Assembly (NCBI GenBank): GCA_014695195.1
Contig: JACJNW010000032.1
Span: 248,001 to 312,000 of the forward strand
Source of the DNA: Cyanobacteria bacterium FACHB-DQ100
Lineage (GTDB): Bacteria > Cyanobacteriota > Cyanobacteriia > Leptolyngbyales > Leptolyngbyaceae
Length of the DNA: 64,000 bases
Reading direction: 5' to 3'
The notes beneath the pieces were generated by a model. The model was not told the DNA's origin, searched no databases, and saw nothing but the letters and a program-made list of their open reading frames with translations. The translations under genes and the position numbers were made by a program. Within the stretch, counting starts at the first letter, position 1. The number at the start of each line of letters is the position of its first letter. This document shows positions 1 to 8,229 of the stretch, in pieces.

Positions 1-622
1 AAGTCAGGTATAGTAACACATTTGCCCAATCATCGTATAAGTTTTGAAATCCAATCCATTTCGGTCGAAATATCGCTTCAATCAACGCAAGAGGTAATGC
101 GAGTAGAATCAAGTTGATTCGGTAATTCGCAGACTTTAGAAATGAGAATATCGGTAGTGCAACTAGCGAGAAAACAAACAGGTAAACAATAAACCAAAGA
201 TGCGCCCATTCAAAATTTCCAGCAGGACGAATTCCGTTAAAGAACTGGGGATAAAACTCGAAGTAAGAGCCTTGAAAGCGCGATCGTGAAAGCAGTGAAA
301 GATAAACCTGTGGCGGGACAAGCACAAACAATCCAAACACGAACGGGATTAATAATCGCTGCACTCTTTCTTTAAGATAATCTTTGGACGATCGCTTCTC
401 TAAAGCAAACCAACTTGCTGCCCCAGAAACAAAGAAAAAGAGCGGCATATGCCACTGATGAATGAACAAAATCAGGAATTCCAACGCTGAATTGGTGGGT
501 TGATTCACCACATAAAACTCACCCAGATCGCCGCGATAGAACACTGCGGCTGCATGAAAATAAATCAATACTGCAACCGCAAAAACGCGCAGCCAGTCTA
601 AATCATTCCGTCGTTTATTCAT
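1..622 (-). CDS. Acyltransferase 3 family membrane protein, N-terminal part (cut by window edge)
   Basis: From an ATG at 622 the frame stays open leftwards to base 1, about 207 codons, so the C-terminus lies outside the window. The protein begins MNKRRNDLDWLRVFAVAVLI, continues with a His-containing helix (FHAAAVFYRG) and then HMPLFFFVSGAASW. That is the usual start of family 3 membrane acyltransferases (OatA, NolL, ExoZ type), where the early Arg and His lie near the active site. These enzymes move acetyl or other acyl groups onto sugars or lipids at the membrane; the substrate here is unknown. The start codon overlaps the end of the upstream rhodanese gene by 8 bases, so the two are probably cotranscribed and translationally coupled. 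Confidence 0.8.
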   Translation of the reverse strand, partial: MNKRRNDLDWLRVFAVAVLIYFHAAAVFYRGDLGEFYVVNQPTNSALEFLILFIHQWHMPLFFFVSGAASWFALEKRSSKDYLKERVQRLLIPFVFGLFVLVPPQVYLSLLSRSRFQGSYFEFYPQFFNGIRPAGNFEWAHLWFIVYLFVFSLVALPIFSFLKSANYRINLILLALPLALIEAIFRPKWIGFQNLYDDWANVLLYLT

Positions 623-1070
623 CGATCGTGGCTCTGAGTTCAGGGTTTAGCAGCTTTCCCCACCGGGCGTTGTAGGGATGAACCGATCGCACCAATCGCC
701 CGTTGTTTTGGTAAAGTGATCGTGCCTCATTTGCCCATTGAAAAATGCTGCCTTCTAGGTTCCATACATCAGTAAAGCCATGCTTCTGAAGCTGTTGGGC
801 AACTTTAGCGCTGCGATATCCCACCGAGCAATATACGACGATCGCAAAATTCTTGGGTAAGTGCTTCCAGTTTGGCTGACGCGGATCAATTCGCTGGGCA
901 GTTTTAAGATGACTCACCGCAAATTCTGGCACAGTGCGAGCATCCAGAAGAATAGGAGGTATTCGGTTAGGATCTTGCAGCCAGCGATCGAGGTCTTGAG
1001 TCGAAAGCGATCGAACTGTGGGAAACTGAAACCTTATCCAAAGCTTGAGCAATTTAAATAGAAGTCTCAC
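615..1070 (-). CDS. Rhodanese-like domain protein
   Basis: This 151-residue protein is a single rhodanese domain with a short basic, hydrophobic N-terminus. The active-site loop is visible as VVYCSVGYRSA with the catalytic Cys at residue 81, the C-x-x-G-x-R-S pattern of single-domain sulfurtransferases. The first conserved motif, LLDARTVPEFAVSHL, is also present. Rhodaneses carry sulfur as a cysteine persulfide; the donor and acceptor cannot be told from sequence. The start is GTG at 1070, only 20 bases from the divergent ktrB reading frame, so the two promoters must overlap. The 3' end overlaps the start of the acyltransferase gene. Confidence 0.85.
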   Translation of the reverse strand: MRLLFKLLKLWIRFQFPTVRSLSTQDLDRWLQDPNRIPPILLDARTVPEFAVSHLKTAQRIDPRQPNWKHLPKNFAIVVYCSVGYRSAKVAQQLQKHGFTDVWNLEGSIFQWANEARSLYQNNGRLVRSVHPYNARWGKLLNPELRATIDE

Positions 1071-1090
1071 AGCAAAATAGTCTTACAATT

Positions 1091-2464
1091 TTGCTCGATC
1101 GTACCCTTTCGCGTACTACGTTTATGACTGTCTCTCGTACCATTTGTTTAGGGTTTCTAGCGTTGATTCTGGCTGGGACGGCTCTTCTGATGTTGCCGAT
1201 TTCGACTGCTAGTGGCGAATGGAACAACCTCGTCACGGCTCTATTTACGTCAACTTCATGCGTCTGTGTGACCGGGCTATCCGTTGTCGATGTGGGTAAG
1301 TATTACTCCTTTTGGGGGCAGCTTTTCATGGTGGTGCTGGTTCAAGTTGGGGGACTGGGCTACATGACCGCAACAACGGTGCTACTGCTGCTGCTCGGTA
1401 AGCGGCTGGGACTGAGAGAGAAAATTGCGGTGCAGCAGTCGCTTGACGTGCCGGGATTGTCGGGATTGGCGGGGTTATTACGATCGATTATTGCCACAAC
1501 TCTACTGTTTGAGCTAACCGGGGTGATTTTGCTGATGACGGTGTTTCTGCCGCAGTTTAGCGATCGACCGCTTTGGGCACTGTGGCAATCGATTTTTCAC
1601 AGTGTCAATTCGTTTAACAATGCTGGATTTAGCTTGTTTTCGGATAATTTGATCCAGTATGTGACTAATCCGATCGTCAATTTCACCGTGTCAGGATTGA
1701 TTATTTTTGGCGGAATTGGCTATCAGGTGATTATGGAGATGTATTTTTGGGGACGCGATCGCCTCAACCGTAATCCCAGACGAACCAGTTTTTCGTTGAA
1801 TTTTCGCGTTGCAGTCAGTATGACGATCGTGCTGTTGATTATGGGAACGATTGCCATTCTCGCAACCGAATTCCGCAATCCGAATACGCTCGGTGCACTG
1901 AGTTTTCCTCACAAACTCATGGCAGCTTGGTTTCAGGCGGTTGTTCCCCGGACGGCTGGATTTAACACGATCGACATTACTAAAATGACCACTGCTGGAT
2001 TATTTATTACGATTGCGTTGATGTTTATCGGTACAAGTCCGGGTAGTACAGGCGGCGGTATTAAAACCACAACGCTGCGAGTGCTGATCGATAGTACAAG
2101 AGCAGTACTGCAAGGCAAAGAAGTAGTGCTGTCGTCAAACCGTGAGATTCCAGTGGCGCTGATTTTGAAAGCGATTGCTGTGTTGATTGGCTCGATTACA
2201 ACGGTTATTACTGCAACAGTCTTAATTGCGCTGACTGATCCGGAGATTAGCTTCATCAATATCTTATTTGAAGTCGTATCTGCGTTTGCGACAGTCGGCT
2301 TAACCGCATTTGGCACTGGAAACTTATCCGTTCCAGGTCAACTTCTGATCGTGACGGTCATGTATGTTGGACGGGTGGGCGTTTTGCTCTTGATGAGTGC
2401 AATTCTGGGCGATCCGAAGCCGAGCTTTGTAAATTACCCTGAAGAAAATCTGCTAGTCGGGTAA
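1091..2464 (+). CDS. ktrB: TrkH/KtrB-type potassium uptake channel subunit
   Basis: This is a membrane pore protein of the Trk/Ktr/HKT superfamily, 457 residues from TTG at 1091 or 446 from ATG at 1124. The ATG version, starting MTVSRTICLGFL, is probably the real one. The four pore-loop repeats are recognisable from their glycines: SCVCVTGLSVVD, NSFNNAGFSLF, VPRTAGFNTID and SAFATVGLTAFG. An IGTSPGSTGGGIKTTT motif precedes the last repeat. The protein conducts K+ into the cell with a cytosolic RCK ring of KtrA. The ktrA gene follows 51 bases downstream on the same strand, so this is a two-gene K+ uptake operon. In Synechocystis the Ktr system is Na+-dependent and needed for osmotic adaptation; the same role is inferred here. 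Confidence 0.92.
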   Translation: MLDRTLSRTTFMTVSRTICLGFLALILAGTALLMLPISTASGEWNNLVTALFTSTSCVCVTGLSVVDVGKYYSFWGQLFMVVLVQVGGLGYMTATTVLLLLLGKRLGLREKIAVQQSLDVPGLSGLAGLLRSIIATTLLFELTGVILLMTVFLPQFSDRPLWALWQSIFHSVNSFNNAGFSLFSDNLIQYVTNPIVNFTVSGLIIFGGIGYQVIMEMYFWGRDRLNRNPRRTSFSLNFRVAVSMTIVLLIMGTIAILATEFRNPNTLGALSFPHKLMAAWFQAVVPRTAGFNTIDITKMTTAGLFITIALMFIGTSPGSTGGGIKTTTLRVLIDSTRAVLQGKEVVLSSNREIPVALILKAIAVLIGSITTVITATVLIALTDPEISFINILFEVVSAFATVGLTAFGTGNLSVPGQLLIVTVMYVGRVGVLLLMSAILGDPKPSFVNYPEENLLVG

Positions 2465-2515
2465 CATTTTCAAACTATTATGATTGATCGAGATCATTGA
2501 GAGGCACAAGAGATC

Positions 2516-3217
2516 GTGAATCTATCATCTTTGGGATTTTTTCACAGTTTGCGATCGAACAATAAAAATCGACAATTTGCGGTGATTGGCTTGGGGCGAT
2601 TCGGACGAGCAGTCTGCGCGACGATGCACAATTCTGGCTATGAAGTGCTGGCTGCCGATTCTGATAAAGGCAGAGTTGACCAAGCGTTGAACGATCGCAT
2701 CGTCACTCATGCTCGTCAAATCGATTCGACTCAGCCTGCTGCACTCCGAGAAGCGGGAATTTTTGAGCAAGATACAGTGATTGTGGCGATCGGCAATTAC
2801 GTTCAGGAAAGTATTATTACAACGATGAACGTAAAAGAGGGCGGTGTGCCGCATGTAGTGGCAAAAGCATCTTCAGAAATCCACGAAAAGCTGCTGAAGA
2901 AAGTGGGCGCGGATCATGTGGTGTTTCCAGAACATGAAATGGGCTGTACTTTGGCACGATCGCTGACTAAGCCCGGAATTTTAGATCGGTTTGACCTCGA
3001 TCCTGAAAACAGCATCGTCGAAATGATTGCCCCCGAAAGCTTCCACGGTAAATCGATCGCGCAGCTACAACTGCGATCAAACTATGGCTTAAACCTGCTT
3101 GCGTTCAGCAAGGACGGGAAGTTCATCATCAATCCCAACCCAAATATGTATATTACGAAGGGAACGGCAATCGTGGTAATTGGAACGAATCGAGATATCG
3201 ATCGTTTACCGATCTAA
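2516..3217 (+). CDS. ktrA: KtrA/TrkA-type regulatory subunit of potassium uptake
   Basis: This 233-residue cytosolic protein has an RCK_N Rossmann domain (about residues 20-140) followed by an RCK_C domain (about 150-233). The nucleotide-binding loop reads VIGLGRFGRAV, with an acidic residue after the second strand (LAADSD). RCK proteins form octameric rings that bind ATP/ADP or NAD(H) and gate the KtrB channel. The start is GTG at 2516, preceded by a GAGAGG-like ribosome-binding site. It lies 51 bases after ktrB in the same direction, which supports the functional assignment. Confidence 0.93.
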   Translation: MNLSSLGFFHSLRSNNKNRQFAVIGLGRFGRAVCATMHNSGYEVLAADSDKGRVDQALNDRIVTHARQIDSTQPAALREAGIFEQDTVIVAIGNYVQESIITTMNVKEGGVPHVVAKASSEIHEKLLKKVGADHVVFPEHEMGCTLARSLTKPGILDRFDLDPENSIVEMIAPESFHGKSIAQLQLRSNYGLNLLAFSKDGKFIINPNPNMYITKGTAIVVIGTNRDIDRLPI

Positions 3218-3326
3218 CCAGCCATAGGATTACCCTGCTTCAATGCGTAGAGTGACGTTTCACGATTGCGAACGCCCCTGTGGAACTTCGCGATTCAAGT
3301 TTCTAACTTTCACCCGGAGCATTAAG

Positions 3327-3574
3327 TTAAGAAGTTGTATTATTTGATTTTGCAATTACGGTATCGAGTTTAGAAATTTCGTTTTTTAGTTTTTCTATTC
3401 TGTTACTTAGTTTTGCAATTACGGTATCGAGTTGACGAATTCGTCTTTTAGTTTTGCAATTACGGTATCGAGTTTAGGAATTCCGTCTTTTAGTTTTGCA
3501 ATTACGGTATCGAGTTGACGAATTCTGCTACTTGATAGCGCGATCGTTATATCTGATAGCAAGTCAATTCGTGA
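3327..3574 (-). pseudogene. Decayed coiled-coil repeat gene, frameshifted and abutting a repeat element
   Basis: On the minus strand this stretch reads as heptad-repeat protein: units such as IRQLDTVIAKLKDGIPK, then LDTVIAKLSNRIEKLKNEI, then LDTVIAKSNNTTS and a TAA stop at 3327-3329. The DNA repeat TTTTGCAATTACGGTATCGA occurs four times (starting 3348, 3411, 3452 and 3494). The spacings are 63, 41 and 42 bases. 63 and 42 are whole numbers of heptads (21 bases each), while 41 is one base short and puts the two halves in different frames. The upstream (5') end runs into the palindromic element at 3555-3716 and no start codon is visible. I read this as a broken gene for a small coiled-coil protein of unknown role. 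Confidence 0.55.
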
Positions 3575-3716
3575 ATGCGACAGATCCTTCGCCCCCTAAA
3601 TCCCCCATTCTGGGGGACTTTGAGAACCTAATCCTTCTTTGGCTTGAAGTCCCCCACTCGTGGGGGATTTAGGGGGCTTCCAAGATTTGTAGCAATTAAA
3701 GATCAATTTGGTATGA
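3555..3716. mobile_element. MITE-like palindromic element, copy A
   Basis: This is about 162 bases with imperfect terminal inverted repeats (left end ATAGCAAGTCAATTCGTGAA, right end CAATTTGGTAT). Two internal palindromes of the form CCCCC(A)nn..GGGGG are each flanked by CCCCTAAATCCCC or its complement. It is inverted relative to the copies at 24290 and 44878. It has no coding capacity. Its left end touches the decayed coiled-coil gene. Confidence 0.7.
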
Positions 3717-3741
3717 GCGGACATCGTTCGACAAAATAAAG

Positions 3742-3786
3742 TGATACCGAATTCAACATAGAATGCGACAGATCAATTTGGTATGA
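3742..3786. repeat. Solo pair of MITE ends
   Basis: These 45 bases begin TGATACCGAATTC, contain ATGCGACAGATC and end CAATTTGGTATGA. They therefore hold the two termini of the palindromic element family fused together with the GC-rich middle missing. It lies 26 bases beyond copy A and looks like an internal deletion product of a second copy. The rest of the 3218-3964 gap holds copy A, the coiled-coil remnant and short AT-rich sequence without a recognisable gene. Confidence 0.55.
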
Positions 3787-3964
3787 GTCCGATCGCTGAG
3801 AATCCCGTGTCAATAGGCTACCGATAACAGTCTTGGATGGTTAGCGACTCAAGGCTGGTAAATTTGCTTGACTTGAGAAACTCATCGATTTCGCCAGTTG
3901 AGTCAGGCGATTTGAACGAGATGAGCTAAAGTGATTGCAGTCAAAAAATAGCGATCGCACCATC

Positions 3965-5596
3965 ATGAACGATTCTTTGTTCTGCGTTGAAGACCTTACC
4001 GTTGCATATCGGGCTGGACAAAACGCAGTTGTGAAAAATGTTTCGTTTACGCTGCAACCCGGAGAGCGACTCGGCTTAGTCGGTGAATCGGGCTGTGGTA
4101 AGTCCACGCTCGGACGGGCAGCGATGCGATTGTTATCTGATGCTCAAATCCAAGGGCAGGTGAAGTTTGAGGGTAAATCGGTGTTTGATTTGTCCGAAAC
4201 TGAGCTTCAGAAGTTTCGAGGTGAAGCGGTGGCGCTGATCTTTCAAGACCCAATGACGCGACTCGATCCGCTCATGACGATCGGCGATCATTGCTTAGAA
4301 ACCCTGAAATCGCACGAACCAAACTTATCGACAAAAGCCGCAAAACAACGAGCGATCGACACCTTAAAAGCCGTCAATATTCCCGAAAGTCGCTGGTCAC
4401 AATATCCGCACGAATTTAGTGGTGGAATGCGGCAAAGAGTCGCGATCGCGCTTGCTTTATTACTAAATCCGAAACTGATCGTTGCAGATGAACCGACAAC
4501 AAGTTTAGATGTGACGGTTGCGGCCCAGATTTTGAAAGAGTTGACGCGCCTATGTAGTGAGCGAAATATGGCGCTGATTTTGATCTCTCACGATCTCGCA
4601 ATGATTGCGGAATACTGCGATCGGATTGCTGTGATGTACGATGGCGAAATCATTGAAGCAGGTTCAACGCAATCCGTTTTTCGTTCTCCTCAGCAGGAAT
4701 ATACTCGTACACTGATCAATTCAGCGTTGCATTTGCAAAAAGATTCCGGTTCTATTGTTGAAAATAATCATGCTAGTGCTGCACCAATCTTACGATTATC
4801 TGAACTGAAGCAGCACTATACGATCGAATCTAACTTTATCTCTCGCTTGTTCGACAAAAACGATCGCACTATCCGCGCTGTGGATGGCATTGATCTTGAA
4901 CTTTATCCGGGTGAAACTTTGGGTTTGGTTGGAGAATCAGGCTGTGGTAAAAGCACCTTATCTCGCACGATTTTGCACTTACTTCGACCGACTAGCGGCA
5001 AAGTAGAATTTTTTGGACAAAATCTAACCCGCCTCAATCGCGAACAACTGCAAAAACAGCGACGACAAATTCAGATGATCTTTCAAGATCCCCACGCTTG
5101 TCTGAATCCGCGCATGACGATCGGCGAAAGTATTGCTGACCCGCTTCTGATTCACCACCTTGCAACCCCAGAAAAAGCGCGGCAAGAAGTGGAATATGTT
5201 CTAGAACGAGTCGGACTCACTCCAGTTGAATCGTTTTACCATCGCTATCCGGGCGAACTCTCCGGAGGACAGCAGCAGCGCGTTGCGATCGCTCGTGCCC
5301 TGATCACTCGTCCTAAATTAGTAATCTGCGATGAGCCTGTTAGTATGCTAGATGCTACAGTGCAAACTCAAGTGCTGCAATTGATGCAGGATCTCAAACA
5401 AGAATTTGACTTAACTTATCTATTTATCACGCATGATCTGTGGGTAGCGCGATACTTCTGCGATCGCATTGCAGTGATGAACGGCGGCAAAATTGTTGAA
5501 CTCGGTGAAACTCAGACTTTGTTTAAACATCCTCAGCATCCCTACACCCAATCGCTGTTAGGAGCTGCACCCTTGTTAAACAAGATGACTGGCTAA
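3965..5596 (+). CDS. Fused tandem ABC ATPase of a dipeptide/oligopeptide-type transporter
   Basis: This is a single polypeptide with two complete ABC ATPase domains, equivalent to DppD plus DppF (or OppD plus OppF). Each half has a Walker A motif GESGCGKST, a Q-loop (FQDP), a signature (FSGGMRQR in the first, LSGGQQQR in the second) and a Walker B (VADEPTTSLD, VICDEPVSMLD). The YTRTLINSA and YTQSLLGAAP segments after each ATPase are typical of the oligopeptide subfamily. A TTG at 3935 would add ten residues, but the ATG at 3965 matches the family start. No permease or binding-protein gene lies nearby, so its membrane partners must be elsewhere. It probably energises import of peptides or a similar solute. 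Confidence 0.88.
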   Translation: MNDSLFCVEDLTVAYRAGQNAVVKNVSFTLQPGERLGLVGESGCGKSTLGRAAMRLLSDAQIQGQVKFEGKSVFDLSETELQKFRGEAVALIFQDPMTRLDPLMTIGDHCLETLKSHEPNLSTKAAKQRAIDTLKAVNIPESRWSQYPHEFSGGMRQRVAIALALLLNPKLIVADEPTTSLDVTVAAQILKELTRLCSERNMALILISHDLAMIAEYCDRIAVMYDGEIIEAGSTQSVFRSPQQEYTRTLINSALHLQKDSGSIVENNHASAAPILRLSELKQHYTIESNFISRLFDKNDRTIRAVDGIDLELYPGETLGLVGESGCGKSTLSRTILHLLRPTSGKVEFFGQNLTRLNREQLQKQRRQIQMIFQDPHACLNPRMTIGESIADPLLIHHLATPEKARQEVEYVLERVGLTPVESFYHRYPGELSGGQQQRVAIARALITRPKLVICDEPVSMLDATVQTQVLQLMQDLKQEFDLTYLFITHDLWVARYFCDRIAVMNGGKIVELGETQTLFKHPQHPYTQSLLGAAPLLNKMTG

Positions 5597-5635
5597 TAAA
5601 GAAGCTAAAATGCTCAGGAGTGCGTAATCTGTTGT

Positions 5636-6343
5636 ATGACGAAAGCAAATTCTCCAAAGCCAGAAGCTCCAAAACCCGATTCGCTTGAGCAAAATGTCGG
5701 TAGTTGGCTCGTTCGCAGCTTGATTTTGTTGGCGATCGTTCTGATCATTGGGCATTTGCAAGGGAAGCGCCCCGAATTTCTGACGTTTGAAGGTTCAGGA
5801 CGCGGAGCAGATGCGCCCTTAGTTAAGCAGGGCGGCGATCCATACGTTCGGGCGCTGATGCGAACCATCTCGGCGAGTGAGTCAAACGTGCGAAACCCCT
5901 ACGGTGTAATGTATGGTGGCACTTATGCACAGAGCTTAAACGAGCATCCCGATCGCTGTATTACGATCGTCAATGGCCCTAATATTGGAAACTGCACGAC
6001 CGCAGCAGGGCGCTATCAGTTCATCACGACCACTTGGCAAGAGAAAGCAAGACGCTACCATCCGGCTCCCGACGGCTTTTTCATGTGGCAGAACTACAGC
6101 TTTGAGCCGCAGTATCAAGATGAAGTGGTTTATCGCTGGCTCAGTGACTCCCAAGCTTGGGGGGTAGATATTCCTCAATTGCTCAGAAAAGGACAGGTCG
6201 ATCGAGTGTTGAAGATTTTGTCTCCGACTTGGACAAGCTTAGGCTATGGGATTGAAACCAACTCAATGAGTGATGCCTTGCCCAGAATCTATCAGCGTGT
6301 TTTGCAGCAGGAATTAAAACAAGGCAAACAATCCTCGTTTTAA
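5636..6343 (+). CDS. Lysozyme-like (lambda-lysozyme/GH104-type) muramidase, membrane anchored
   Basis: This 235-residue protein has one N-terminal membrane segment (about residues 24-43) and a periplasmic or lumenal lysozyme-fold domain from about residue 65. The catalytic-domain start VRALMRTISASES supplies the acidic residue expected in lambda-type transglycosylases. The segment CTTAAGRYQFITTTWQ is the conserved G-R-Y-Q-F core of that family. It probably cuts the glycan chain of peptidoglycan. It follows the ABC ATPase by 39 bases but has no obvious functional link to it. A strong hairpin terminates it just downstream. Confidence 0.78.
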   Translation: MTKANSPKPEAPKPDSLEQNVGSWLVRSLILLAIVLIIGHLQGKRPEFLTFEGSGRGADAPLVKQGGDPYVRALMRTISASESNVRNPYGVMYGGTYAQSLNEHPDRCITIVNGPNIGNCTTAAGRYQFITTTWQEKARRYHPAPDGFFMWQNYSFEPQYQDEVVYRWLSDSQAWGVDIPQLLRKGQVDRVLKILSPTWTSLGYGIETNSMSDALPRIYQRVLQQELKQGKQSSF

Positions 6344-6351
6344 TTGGAACG

Positions 6352-6380
6352 ATCGGGGTAAGCTCTGTGCTTACCCCGAT
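6352..6380. terminator. Bidirectional hairpin terminator
   Basis: The 12-base arms ATCGGGGTAAGC (6352-6363) and GCTTACCCCGAT (6369-6380) pair perfectly around a 5-base loop. The hairpin sits between two convergent genes, the lysozyme-like gene and the Mn catalase gene, and can serve both strands. Confidence 0.8.
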
Positions 6381-6388
6381 TCAATTAA

Positions 6389-7321
6389 CTATTTGTTGAA
6401 GCCGTCGATCGCGTCTTTAACACCCTCGACAATGTTCTTCACCGGATTATCGCTAGTCTTCTGCATTGCAGTTGTAGCCGGAGTTGCATGAAGTTTGGGC
6501 TTCGGTTGCGGCGGTTCAGGAATCGGGCCGAGCGGTTGAGGATTTGCGACATACTCGAACTGTCCTTTACCATCCATCGATTGTCCTTTCGCCCAGCGTC
6601 CTTCTGCGCTGTCTTCTCCTTCCGAATTGTTCCAGAACTGATAAGCATACTCGCGCTTACCGTATTCATGAGCAATCTTCGGAGTCACAACATCTTCAAA
6701 ACCATCGCTTCTCAATTCTTCGATCGCTGCTAACCATTGGTTTTGGTGCATCGTATCGCGTGCAATCATGAAGCTCAAATGATCGCGGATGCCTGGATCG
6801 TCCGTCATTTCATACAAGCGAACAGTTTGCATCAGACCTTGAGACTCTGCATGTAAGTTCGATCGGAAATCCGCCAATAAGTTACCGCTTGCAGTAATAA
6901 AGCGACCATTCCAAGGGAAACCGACGCTATCGGCAGGCATTGCACCTTGACCTGACACAATTTCGTGCTGAGGGTTCATTGCAGCAACAATCACATCTCT
7001 AGGATTTGTTCCACCCATCACTGCGCCCACAACCGGATCTTTAACTCCTTCTTCCTGCATCTCAACAGGTGCTTTATCTAATAGATGCGCCACCATTGTT
7101 GCCAGCATTTCAACGTGGCCAATTTCTTCGGTTCCAGTATCTAGCAGCAAATCGCGGTATTTTGCAGGGCCGCGACAGTTCCAACCTTGGAATAGATACT
7201 GCATCATCACAGTCATTTCACCCATTGAGCCACCAATTAGCTCTTGTAGCTTTTTGGCGTAAATTGGATCGGGTTTAGAGGGTGGCGTAAAATATTGCAA
7301 ACGCTTCGTATGTAAAAACAT
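6389..7321 (-). CDS. Manganese catalase
   Basis: This is a non-haem catalase with a dimanganese centre, 310 residues from ATG 7321. That ATG has GGGGAA just upstream; a TTG at 7333 would add four residues. The Mn ligand motifs are visible in order: GEMTVMMQYLFQG (Glu), EEIGHVEM (Glu and His), NLHAESQGL (Glu) and RDTMHQNQW (His). These match the Glu/Glu-His/Glu/His set of Lactobacillus and Thermus Mn catalases. The Ala/Pro-rich C-terminal tail is typical of cyanobacterial members. It removes H2O2 in the cytoplasm. Neighbouring DUF2243 and hemerythrin genes suggest an oxidative-stress cluster. Confidence 0.93.
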   Translation of the reverse strand: MFLHTKRLQYFTPPSKPDPIYAKKLQELIGGSMGEMTVMMQYLFQGWNCRGPAKYRDLLLDTGTEEIGHVEMLATMVAHLLDKAPVEMQEEGVKDPVVGAVMGGTNPRDVIVAAMNPQHEIVSGQGAMPADSVGFPWNGRFITASGNLLADFRSNLHAESQGLMQTVRLYEMTDDPGIRDHLSFMIARDTMHQNQWLAAIEELRSDGFEDVVTPKIAHEYGKREYAYQFWNNSEGEDSAEGRWAKGQSMDGKGQFEYVANPQPLGPIPEPPQPKPKLHATPATTAMQKTSDNPVKNIVEGVKDAIDGFNK

Positions 7322-7449
7322 GATATTCCCCAAAAAAAAAGAGTGTTCAACAGTTGCTTAGATTGCTTTGGGTAAGCAACCTAATTAAGTCCGAACATCT
7401 CATTTCTAGCGGCCCAATCTGTTAACTAAATCAGCCTATAGTTGAACCC

Positions 7450-7956
7450 TCAAGACATAGATTCTTGAGAGTTTTTCCATCGCTCAACTAATTTGTATCC
7501 CGCAATGATTAGCGATATGCCAAACCCCAAAAATGCTAGATCCCACAGCATATAGTGAGCACCGGAATGCACATGATGAATTCCCAGAATTTCGTGGTCG
7601 ATAATCCCTTCAAACGTATTAAACAACCCTGCCCCTAGCAAGATTAAACCGATAAAGGGCTGACTCGATTTTGGCAGTTCATCGGCTAGATGCGATCGCC
7701 ACAACAGCGTCACACCTGTGATCGTCAAGAAATAATCCGCAGCATGAAACAAACCGTCTGCCACCGAATGCACTTTCACATCTGCCATATTTGTCATCGG
7801 TCGCACAGTGCTTAACATATGATGCCACTGCAAAATTTGATGGAGAAAGATGCCATCAAAAAATCCTGCAAAGCCCATTCCTAATAAAATACTCGCTAAA
7901 ACGAATCGCTTCGGTAGAGTAGCTGATTCGAGCGGCGCTTGAGTTACGTTCGTCAT
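7450..7956 (-). CDS. DUF2243 family membrane protein
   Basis: This is an integral membrane protein of 168 residues with four predicted hydrophobic segments. It carries the family hallmarks FFDGIFLHQILQWHHML, DGLFHAADYFLT and FEGIIDHEILGIHHVH. The many conserved His residues in or near membrane helices suggest metal or haem binding, but no function is established for the family. The start is ATG 7956; a TTG at 7971 would add five residues. It is transcribed in the same direction as the Mn catalase, 128 bases upstream of it. Confidence 0.85.
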   Translation of the reverse strand: MTNVTQAPLESATLPKRFVLASILLGMGFAGFFDGIFLHQILQWHHMLSTVRPMTNMADVKVHSVADGLFHAADYFLTITGVTLLWRSHLADELPKSSQPFIGLILLGAGLFNTFEGIIDHEILGIHHVHSGAHYMLWDLAFLGFGISLIIAGYKLVERWKNSQESMS

Positions 7957-8229
7957 AGTTAAATTAAACAAACCTACTAATGCCTTGACCGTCTAGACCT
8001 CTGTCTAGAGAGCGAAATCAGTGATTGAGTTACATGGCAGTTCTCAATTAGTTGAGGAGGGCCATTTCCTTCTAGCCTTTATGGCTCAAACAAGAGCGCT
8101 ATATTTACAAGATCTAACTCCAGTTAGGTGGATAGTGGTGCAGTCCCTTTCAAAATTCAGGGGATCGGCAAGCTCTAGTGTTATTTTGTCGATGCCTCAA
8201 ACAAATCAGTACCTATAGGAGAACTAAAC

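Noticed and set aside
3348-3516. Possible CRISPR array (four 20-base repeats)
   Set aside because: The spacers are themselves similar to each other, the spacing follows heptads, and the sequence translates into coiled-coil; no cas genes are present.
8021-8218. 65-codon frame before the first hemerythrin gene
   Set aside because: It has no family resemblance and no clear start signal; it lies in the region expected to hold the hemerythrin promoter.
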